Shown here: positions 41,361 through 47,305 of the stretch, one piece after another
Position numbering within the stretch: the stretch's first letter is position 1
Layout: every line of letters starts with the position of its first letter
Origin: Cytophagia bacterium CHB2
Lineage (GTDB): Bacteria; Zhuqueibacterota; Zhuqueibacteria; Zhuqueibacterales; Zhuqueibacteraceae
NCBI GenBank assembly: GCA_030263535.1
Contig: SZPB01000007.1
Span: forward strand, 1 to 47,305
Length of the DNA: 47,305 nt
Direction of reading: 5' to 3'
The notes under the pieces: model-generated
What the model saw: the letters and a program-made list of their open reading frames with translations, nothing else
Told to the model about the DNA's origin: nothing
The model's database searches: none
Made by a program: the position numbers and the translations under genes

Positions 41361-41422
41361 GAAGCCTGACTTGCGCAACGAGAGTTTTGGATTAAAAGCG
41401 GCTCACACGCAAGTCAGACTTC
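41361..41422. repeat. Inverted repeat related to the 17642 tandem unit
   Basis: GAAGCCTGACTTGCG (41361-41375) and CGCAAGTCAGACTTC (41408-41422) pair at 14 of 15 positions. The arms match GAAGTCAGGCTTG / CAAGCCTGACTTC at 17642-17706. It lies between the isomerase and the DUF4432 gene, and would form a hairpin before that gene's ATG. Confidence 0.75.
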
Positions 41423-41436
41423 ACCCCTTTGAGCCC

Positions 41437-42519
41437 ATGCCCTCTCTCTTCAATAAAAACTGGACACGCGCAGAATTACTGCGTTATATCGGCGACATTC
41501 GCCAACTCGCCGAAGTGCGCTTTTGCGAGTTGATTGACGGTCCCGGCCGCGGCGTGCGCCTCGCCGAATTCAAAACCGGTTCGGGCTTTGCATTCACCGT
41601 GTTGCTCGATCGCGGCCTGGACATTCACGGGGCCAGCTACAAAGGTGTACCGCTGGCGTGGCAATCTGCGGGCGGCATTACCTCCCCCTCCTTTTACGAA
41701 CCCGAAGGCACAGGCTGGCTGCGCAATTTTCACGGCGGCTGGTTGAATACTTGCGGCTTGACCAATGTTGGTTCTCCCGGCCGCGACGAATTGGGCGATT
41801 ATGGCCTGCACGGCCGCGTCTCCAATTTACCTGCACAATTGCTTCGTTGCGGCGGCCGCTGGCTTGGAGAGGAATACGAGCTTTGCCTGGAAGCAGTGCT
41901 GCGTGAAACTTCTGTTTTTGGATTTAATCTGCAATTGACGCGGCGACTGACCACACGCTTGGGCGAAAGCGCGCTGCAAATTACCGATACTGTTGAAAAT
42001 CTCGGTGATCGTGAAGCGCCCTTCATGCTGCTTTATCATTGCAACTTTGGTTTTCCGCTGCTGGCAGAAGGCAGCCGGCTCGTGATGAAAAGCAAAGTCT
42101 CACGCCCGCGTGACGAGGCAGCCCTGCCGGGACTCACGACACATCTCCTAATGGATTCGCCGCAAGCGGGTTATGCCGAGCAAGTTTTCTTTCACGACAT
42201 GATTCCTACCAAAGACGGTTTTGTTACGATCATGCTGGTCAATGACGATCTGCAATTGGCGGGTTATGTTTCTTATCGCCAAAAAGAATTGCCCGAATTG
42301 ATTCAATGGAAGCAAATGGGTTCGGGAACTTATGTTCTTGGCATTGAGCCGGCGAATTGCCTGGTCATGGGCCGCGATGCAGAACGCAAACGCGGCACCT
42401 TGCGCATGCTCGCGCCGGGAGAAACTTGCGAAACGCTGCTGCGGCTCGGCGTTGTTGAAGGGCCGCAACAGATACAACAGATGATTGCAACCATTCAAAG
42501 CAGCCCAACCCTCGCCTGA
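41437..42519 (+). CDS. DUF4432 (aldose 1-epimerase-like) protein
   Basis: This 360 aa protein has the DUF4432 pattern: the N-terminal AEFKTGSGFAFTVLLDRGLDIHGASYKG, NFHGGWLNTCGLTNVGSPGRDE, and FMLLYHCNFGFPLL (the mutarotase-type His segment), ending in GIEPANCLVMGRD. The fold is galactose-mutarotase-like; the true substrate is unknown. The open frame begins at 41254 inside the isomerase gene; the ATG at 41437 was chosen because the frame before it covers an inverted repeat (41361-41422). The rightward run continues into the methyltransferase 30 bp later. Confidence 0.83.
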   Translation: MPSLFNKNWTRAELLRYIGDIRQLAEVRFCELIDGPGRGVRLAEFKTGSGFAFTVLLDRGLDIHGASYKGVPLAWQSAGGITSPSFYEPEGTGWLRNFHGGWLNTCGLTNVGSPGRDELGDYGLHGRVSNLPAQLLRCGGRWLGEEYELCLEAVLRETSVFGFNLQLTRRLTTRLGESALQITDTVENLGDREAPFMLLYHCNFGFPLLAEGSRLVMKSKVSRPRDEAALPGLTTHLLMDSPQAGYAEQVFFHDMIPTKDGFVTIMLVNDDLQLAGYVSYRQKELPELIQWKQMGSGTYVLGIEPANCLVMGRDAERKRGTLRMLAPGETCETLLRLGVVEGPQQIQQMIATIQSSPTLA

Positions 42520-42549
42520 TTTTTAGGATTAATCTGCAACGATTCGCTT

Positions 42550-43266
42550 ATGCAAAAAATGTATCATGAACTGGCGGCGTGGTGGCCTTTGATTTCGCCG
42601 CTGGAAGATTACGCCGAAGAAGCCGCATTTTTTTGGCAGACGCTGGCCAGCGCCGGATTGCCGGGCTCACCCTCGCTGCTCGAATTGGGATGCGGCGGCG
42701 GCAGCAACGCTTTTTATCTCAAGAAGAATTTTGCCCGCGTAACGCTGTCCGACATGTCCCCGCAAATGTTGGCAGTGAGCCGCAGCCGCAATCCGGAATG
42801 TGAACATGTGGAGGGCGACATGCGCACACTGCGGCTGGGCCGTGAGTTCGATGCGGTTTTCATTCATGATGCCATCGATCACATGATCACCGTCGGCGAT
42901 CTCCAACAAGCGATGCAGACGGCTTTCGTGCATTGTAAAGCCGGAGGCCTGGCTTTGCTCGTCCCCGATCATCTCCGCGAGACCTTTGCGCCGTCGACGA
43001 GCCACGACGGCTATGATGGCGAGGGCCGCGCCATTCGATATCTGGAATGGACGTATGATCCGGACGAAGCGGATACGTTCTATTATACCGATTTTGCCTA
43101 TCTGCTGCGCGACGGCGATCGCCCCGTACAGATCGTTTATGATCAACATATCTGCGGGCTTTTCCCGCGCGCCGAGTGGCTGCGTTTATTGAGTGAAACA
43201 GGCTTCACGCCAGAGATTATTCGCGATTCCTATGGCCGCGATCTGTTCCTGGCGCGGAAACCATAA
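42550..43266 (+). CDS. Class I SAM-dependent methyltransferase
   Basis: This 238 aa cytoplasmic protein has the SAM motif LLELGCGGGSNAFYL (residues 43-57), the acidic Asp68 after strand 2 (TLSDMSPQM), GDMRTLRLG (89-97), and the HDAIDHM post-motif. It adds a methyl group to an unknown small molecule. There is no clear Shine-Dalgarno sequence. It follows the DUF4432 gene in the same run. A methylating enzyme opposite a methyl-removing corrinoid cassette at the other end of the locus is notable. Confidence 0.88.
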   Translation: MQKMYHELAAWWPLISPLEDYAEEAAFFWQTLASAGLPGSPSLLELGCGGGSNAFYLKKNFARVTLSDMSPQMLAVSRSRNPECEHVEGDMRTLRLGREFDAVFIHDAIDHMITVGDLQQAMQTAFVHCKAGGLALLVPDHLRETFAPSTSHDGYDGEGRAIRYLEWTYDPDEADTFYYTDFAYLLRDGDRPVQIVYDQHICGLFPRAEWLRLLSETGFTPEIIRDSYGRDLFLARKP

Positions 43267-43302
43267 TGTGTATTGTGGCAATAAACAAATCACGGCAAGC
43301 TC

Positions 43303-44277
43303 ATGACCATTCGCAATCTCGACTATGAATGCTATCTCGATGCCGTCAACAGTCAGCGCGAGTATCAAGAAGATTGGATTAAAACGGGCTATGTCCCGCG
43401 CGGTTTTTATCTCAAAGATTTTTGTTTGATCGAAAACGAAGGCATCTATCATCTCTTTCACATTGCCGGTGTGCCCAATGTGAGTTGTTGCCTGCCGGGA
43501 AATGAAATTTGGTTCGGACACGCGACGACGAAGAATTTTCAAACCTGGCAAACATATGAGCCTTGTTTTTATATTGATCCCCACGGCTGGGACAACGGCC
43601 ATGTGTTTGCGCCGTTCGTGATAGCAGCAAACGACGCCTATTGGATGTTTTATACCGGCGTGACACTAGAAAACACGCAACGTATTGGCATCGCCACTTC
43701 AAAAGACTTGTTTACCTGGGAACGCGTGGGGCAGCAGCCGGTGATTCGTCCGGAAGAATACGATTGGGCTTTTTGTCCCACGGAAAAAGGCGCAGCATGC
43801 CGCGATCCGCACGTGATCAAACATCACGATGAGTATTGGCTCTATTACACCGCAGTGACGCGAACCGGCAAGGCCTGCATCGCGCGCGCGGTTTCAAAAA
43901 ACCTTATTGACTGGCAGGATCGCGGCCCGGCATACATTGAAAAAGATCTGACGCATCCCGAATCGTGTAACGTGCAAGAGTTGCACGGCAAATACTTGCT
44001 CTTCTTTGGTGGGCATATCGAGCACTGGTCGTATGTGATTTCCGACGATCCCGCGCATTGGCTCGAACAACAGCCCCGGCCAATTGGCAAGGGCCTCACC
44101 GCTATGGAAGTCGTTAAACGCAACGACGATCGCTGGCTGGTGGCCTATTTCAAAATGGGCGTCGGACACAACTCGGACGGGTTTCGTCTGTTTCTCGGCG
44201 TCATCAACTGGGCGGCTGATGCCCCAGTCATCCAAGAAATTTTCAACGCCGGTCAATTGCGTGAGTTTGGATTTTAA
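43303..44277 (+). CDS. GH43/GH32-like five-bladed propeller glycosidase
   Basis: This 324 aa protein has the repeated propeller-blade strings (YWMFYTGVTLENTQRIGIATS, YWLYYTAVTRTGKACIARAVS). GHVFAPF (residues 99-105) and ACRDPHV with RDP at 167-169 match the conserved GH32/GH43 catalytic segments, and Glu220 in HPESCNVQE is a candidate acid. No signal peptide, so it is cytoplasmic. GH43 enzymes remove arabinose, xylose or other furanoses, GH32 fructose; glycosyl-phosphorylase relatives are another possibility. The exact family is not settled. It is 37 bp after the methyltransferase in the same run. Confidence 0.75.
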   Translation: MTIRNLDYECYLDAVNSQREYQEDWIKTGYVPRGFYLKDFCLIENEGIYHLFHIAGVPNVSCCLPGNEIWFGHATTKNFQTWQTYEPCFYIDPHGWDNGHVFAPFVIAANDAYWMFYTGVTLENTQRIGIATSKDLFTWERVGQQPVIRPEEYDWAFCPTEKGAACRDPHVIKHHDEYWLYYTAVTRTGKACIARAVSKNLIDWQDRGPAYIEKDLTHPESCNVQELHGKYLLFFGGHIEHWSYVISDDPAHWLEQQPRPIGKGLTAMEVVKRNDDRWLVAYFKMGVGHNSDGFRLFLGVINWAADAPVIQEIFNAGQLREFGF

Positions 44278-44408
44278 CGATTACCAGTGGCGTTTTATGA
44301 TTTTTCATGCGTATTTTCGGGATCATCATATGAATTCGCAGCGCCAGGCTCAATTCTACCGGGATGTTTAGATATTTTCGCGCGAACAAACCTTGCAAAG
44401 GACACCTC

Positions 44409-47084
44409 ATGCGGCTTCTACATTTTCAAAAAACGTCGTGGTTACTGCTTCTTCTCCTCCTCACTTTCGGATCACTCATGGCCCAATCTTCCCATCCGCG
44501 CCTGTTGGCCGATGCCAAAGACGTCGCACAGGCAAAGCGCTGGTATCAGCAACACACTTGGTATCGCAAGCTCATCGATCAAAATCAGGCTGAAATCGAC
44601 CGCTTTCTCAAGCGCCGTCCCATTTACGTTTCGCCGATCAAGCAAACATATCAATATAAAATGTACACGTGTCCCAAGCATGACGTGGAGTTGAAATACG
44701 AACTCTTTCGGCCGCACGATCACCGCTGTTCGGCCGACACCACCGAAGTGCATCGTGGGGAAAAATTTGACTCCGCCTGGTCGGGCTGGTACAATCGCAA
44801 ACTCGCAGGCTACCTGGTGTGGATGGGGACGCTGTATCAATTGCACGGCGAGGAGAAGTACGCCGAGGCTGGCCGCGAGATGCTCATGCAGTTCGCCGAT
44901 ATATATTTGAAGAATCCTACCACCAACACCATTCTCGGTCCGGCGCATCTTTTTTTCGGCACGCTTTCGGAATCCTTTTGGGGCGTGGACATGGCGTACG
45001 GTTATGACCTGATTTACAACTATAAAGGCTTCACGCACGCTGATCACCAAAAACTCAAAGACAAACTCTTTTATCCGCTCGCCAAGATCACCCAGCAATT
45101 TCCGGAATCCGCCTCCAATCGCCAACTGTGGTACAACAACGTTTCTGCGGCGGTCGGCTTTTTGTACAACGATCCCGAGCTGATCGACTTTGCCATCAAG
45201 GGGCAATACGGTTTTGATTGGCAACTCGGCTCGGCGCTGCCGGAAAGCGGATTCTATGCCGAAGGCCCGGGGTATCATTATGTTGCGTTGCACGGCATGA
45301 TTCATCTCGCGGAAATGGCGCGGCACAACGGCATCAATTTGTATCAACGCAAAATCGCCGGGCGCACGATGAAAAAAATGTTCGACGTGCCCTTTGAATT
45401 GATCAAACCGAATTATGAATTCCCGCGCATCAAAGACAGCGGCGGCGGCAATATTCTCGAATATGCCCCGTTTTATGAAATCGGCTATGCGCTCTACAAA
45501 GAGCCAAAGTATCTTGCGCTGCTTCATCTCACCGAAGTCAAACGCGGCACACAAGTGGTCGGAGAGGATTCCGGTTTGGGCAGCAAGCGTGCGCCCATCA
45601 GCCTGTTCAATCTCGTGCCGGACCTGCCCTTTCCCAAAGATACCACCAGCATTTATCCGGAACAGAGCTTTGATCTCAAGGGCAACGGCTTTGCGATTTT
45701 GCGCAACGGCGATGGGCGCGAGCGCCGTTATCTTTATCTCGATTACGGCATCATGGGCGGCGAGCACGGCCATCCCGATCGTTTACAAATGGGTTATTAT
45801 GCCCTCGGCGATAATTGGATTCTCGATCCGCTGAACGAATCTTACTTCAATCCCAATTTGCAGCTTTGGTACCGCCAGAGCATCGCGCACAACACCGTGG
45901 TGTTAAATCAAACCTCGCAGACGTGGACGAACGGCTATGGCAAATTTTTCGGCGCACTGCCGGGTTTGCAAGTGGCCTCGGGCGGCAGCGTCACCGCATA
46001 TGGCGGAGCCAAACTCACGCGCACGCTGCTGCAGGTGGGAGATTACTTCATCGATCTCTTTGATGTTGCATGCCCGGAAAAACGCATCATGGATTGGCCG
46101 CTTCATAGTTTCGGGAAATTGACTCTCTCTGGCATCGATTTAAAAAAACAGCCCCTGGATTTGTTCGGCCATCCGCCCGGCATCCCCGGCTATGATCAAT
46201 TCGAAGAAATCTATGCGGGGAAAACCGGAGAGGCGTGGCGCGGGAATTTTGTGTTGCCGGACGGCAGAGGCATGCAGGTGCAGGCCATCGGCGAGCCGGG
46301 CACCGAAGTCTTTCAAGCGATGGCGCCGCCCATCGGCGGCTCCTATAAACAGATGGCCCGCGATCAAAAGCCCGTGCCCATGCTCATGAGCCGCCGCGTC
46401 ACAGACGTCACGCGCTTTGCGCATTTGATTCAAGCGTATGCGCAGACGCCAAGCGTCGCCGCTTTTGAGAAAGATGCCGCTCCCAACACCTATCGCGTGC
46501 GCCGCGAGACCGGCGAGGATGTTTTATATGCGGACGTCGAACAATCGCGCTACTCGCTGTTGCGCCGGGAAAACGGCAAGCCCGTGCTGCTCGCCGGCTT
46601 CAATCTGAAAGAGATGGAATCGGAAAGCACGATGCTGTTTTCTGCAACACTTCCTCTCGAACAATTTGAATGCGCGTGGCAGGGCGAAAAGCTTTCCGTC
46701 ACCGCGCCGATTCGTTTTGGCCGATTGAGAATTTGGGCGCCGGAAACAAAAACGTTGGAATTGAACGGCAATCCGGGGCAATTCAGAAGAGAAGGCGATT
46801 TCATCGTCATCCGGCAGCGTGAAGGCATCGCGTTTGTGGTCGAAGATTCCACGTTGTTTTTGGGCATGCCGAATCAACTCACCGTGCGCGTGATGAATCC
46901 CACCGGCAGCGCAGTTTCCGGCCGCGTCGCATCCGGTAGTCCCAGCCAGCGCCGGAACGTTCTTCGTACCGGCATTCAGCGGAATCTGGTTGATATCGGA
47001 GTCGCGGTCCAGGTCCCTGCTCCTCGATCCGACATAGGCGACGCTCACGATATTGTTTCCCGGCAATTCGCGTTCAATCGTTAA
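44409..47084 (+). CDS. Secreted heparinase II/III-family protein, 3' end fused to foreign sequence
   Basis: From the ATG at 44409 (AAAGGA upstream) the protein begins MRLLHFQKTSWLLLLLLLTF then GSLMAQ, a signal peptide. The toroid has ASNRQLWYNNVSAAVGFL and EGPGYHYVALHG. The beta-sandwich has MGGEHGHPDRLQMGYYALG and DPLNESYF, the heparinase II/III hallmark. It is a separate subfamily from the three minus-strand enzymes. From about 46905 to the stop at 47082-47084 the frame reads the antisense of an Oar-like receptor gene (SQRRNVLRTGIQRNL...), so the true C-terminus is missing. This may be a chimeric contig join. The large minus-strand frame inside (44472-45773) is a shadow. Confidence 0.78.
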   Translation: MRLLHFQKTSWLLLLLLLTFGSLMAQSSHPRLLADAKDVAQAKRWYQQHTWYRKLIDQNQAEIDRFLKRRPIYVSPIKQTYQYKMYTCPKHDVELKYELFRPHDHRCSADTTEVHRGEKFDSAWSGWYNRKLAGYLVWMGTLYQLHGEEKYAEAGREMLMQFADIYLKNPTTNTILGPAHLFFGTLSESFWGVDMAYGYDLIYNYKGFTHADHQKLKDKLFYPLAKITQQFPESASNRQLWYNNVSAAVGFLYNDPELIDFAIKGQYGFDWQLGSALPESGFYAEGPGYHYVALHGMIHLAEMARHNGINLYQRKIAGRTMKKMFDVPFELIKPNYEFPRIKDSGGGNILEYAPFYEIGYALYKEPKYLALLHLTEVKRGTQVVGEDSGLGSKRAPISLFNLVPDLPFPKDTTSIYPEQSFDLKGNGFAILRNGDGRERRYLYLDYGIMGGEHGHPDRLQMGYYALGDNWILDPLNESYFNPNLQLWYRQSIAHNTVVLNQTSQTWTNGYGKFFGALPGLQVASGGSVTAYGGAKLTRTLLQVGDYFIDLFDVACPEKRIMDWPLHSFGKLTLSGIDLKKQPLDLFGHPPGIPGYDQFEEIYAGKTGEAWRGNFVLPDGRGMQVQAIGEPGTEVFQAMAPPIGGSYKQMARDQKPVPMLMSRRVTDVTRFAHLIQAYAQTPSVAAFEKDAAPNTYRVRRETGEDVLYADVEQSRYSLLRRENGKPVLLAGFNLKEMESESTMLFSATLPLEQFECAWQGEKLSVTAPIRFGRLRIWAPETKTLELNGNPGQFRREGDFIVIRQREGIAFVVEDSTLFLGMPNQLTVRVMNPTGSAVSGRVASGSPSQRRNVLRTGIQRNLVDIGVAVQVPAPRSDIGDAHDIVSRQFAFNR

Positions 47085-47305
47085 ATTGAACTGATGGATT
47101 TTCGGGCGTATGCCCTCCATCGGAAACGCCCGGAAGCCGGTGGGACCCAGAAGTCCGGTACGCGGAGTTGTATATCCCTGGATGTCGAAAACCGTTGGCG
47201 CTTGTCCGTACGGCGGCGGACCATAGGCGAGGACAGCGCCGGGGGACCGGCTGAATCCTGTATCGGTGAATATCCCATAGCCGCCCCGGATCACCAGCTT
47301 GTGTG
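46910..47305 (-). CDS. Partial Oar-like TonB-dependent receptor (C-terminal part, foreign)
   Basis: On the minus strand from the window end to about 46910 the frame reads KLVIRGGYGIFTDTGF, IHQFNLTIERELPGNNIV, AYVGSRSRDLDRDSDIN and NAGTKNVPALAGTTGCDAAG. This is the barrel of Oar-like receptors typical of Acidobacteriota (IRGGYGI..., QFNLTIERELPG..., YVGSRG...). The start lies beyond the window and the frame is cut at about 46910, where the heparinase gene's antisense begins. It is not similar to the receptor at 31798-34731. Confidence 0.7.

Noticed and set aside
41254-41436. Start of the DUF4432 protein within the isomerase gene
   Set aside because: The frame covers the isomerase end and an inverted repeat; family similarity begins just after the ATG at 41437.
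44472-45773. 433-codon open frame on the minus strand
   Set aside because: It lies wholly inside the heparinase-like gene and lacks a ribosome site and any family pattern; it is a shadow of the plus-strand gene.
1-47305. CRISPR array or tRNA/rRNA genes
   Set aside because: No regular spacer-repeat pattern, cloverleaf or rRNA-like stretch was seen; the repeats found are inverted or two-unit tandems.

Overview
The window reads as a chromosomal piece of a Gram-negative bacterium of the FCB type (Bacteroidota relatives such as Calditrichota or KSB1-like lineages). The support is a TonB-dependent receptor with an N-terminal carboxypeptidase-regulatory-like domain, a PorV/PorQ-family outer-membrane protein, and a large secreted protein ending in a FlgD/type IX-sorting-like beta domain. 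The assignment is inference, with no marker gene present. No rRNA, tRNA or CRISPR array was seen.

Layout: almost everything belongs to one large glycan-utilisation locus built around a 1.2 kb gene-free divergent region (34732-35919). Leftward (minus strand) run, in order: TonB receptor, T9SS-like surface protein, PorV-like protein, three heparinase II/III-family enzymes (two close paralogues and one Tat-exported), a PhyH-type Fe(II)/2-oxoglutarate dioxygenase, a DUF2961/GH172 protein, a sugar isomerase/epimerase, a GH42-like protein, a sulfotransferase, two six-hairpin glycosidases, a GH37-like glycosidase, a cassette of URO-D methyltransferase, corrinoid protein and second URO-D protein, an aldose-1-epimerase-like protein, a Na+/solute symporter, a nitrilase-family amidohydrolase and a HipA-like remnant. 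Rightward (plus strand) run: a second Na+/solute symporter, DhnA/LsrF-type aldolase, Gfo/Idh/MocA oxidoreductase, D-lyxose/mannose isomerase-like cupin, DUF4432 epimerase-like protein, SAM methyltransferase, a GH43/GH32-like beta-propeller and a fourth heparinase-like protein.

How it may work together (inference): surface and periplasmic lyases and glycosidases break down a polysaccharide that probably contains uronic acid and perhaps O-methyl groups. Products enter by the TonB receptor (no SusD partner is seen) and the two symporters. Epimerases, isomerases, dehydrogenase and aldolase process the sugars. The URO-D/corrinoid cassette could remove methyl groups. The substrate cannot be named from sequence.

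Interruptions and non-coding structure: an antitoxin and a frameshifted PIN toxin sit on the opposite strand inside the leftward run. Several families of small inverted repeats lie in the gaps: seven copies or part-copies of a ~70 bp TGTCATTCC/GGAATGACA element, a 111 bp MITE-like element with 17 bp perfect terminal repeats and a 10 bp target duplication, two pairs of GC-rich palindromes spaced 64-65 bp, and a ~60 bp tandem repeat. The last ~390 bp encode, antisense, part of an Oar-like TonB receptor of Acidobacteriota style joined abruptly to the 3' end of the last heparinase gene. This looks like a chimeric contig end.
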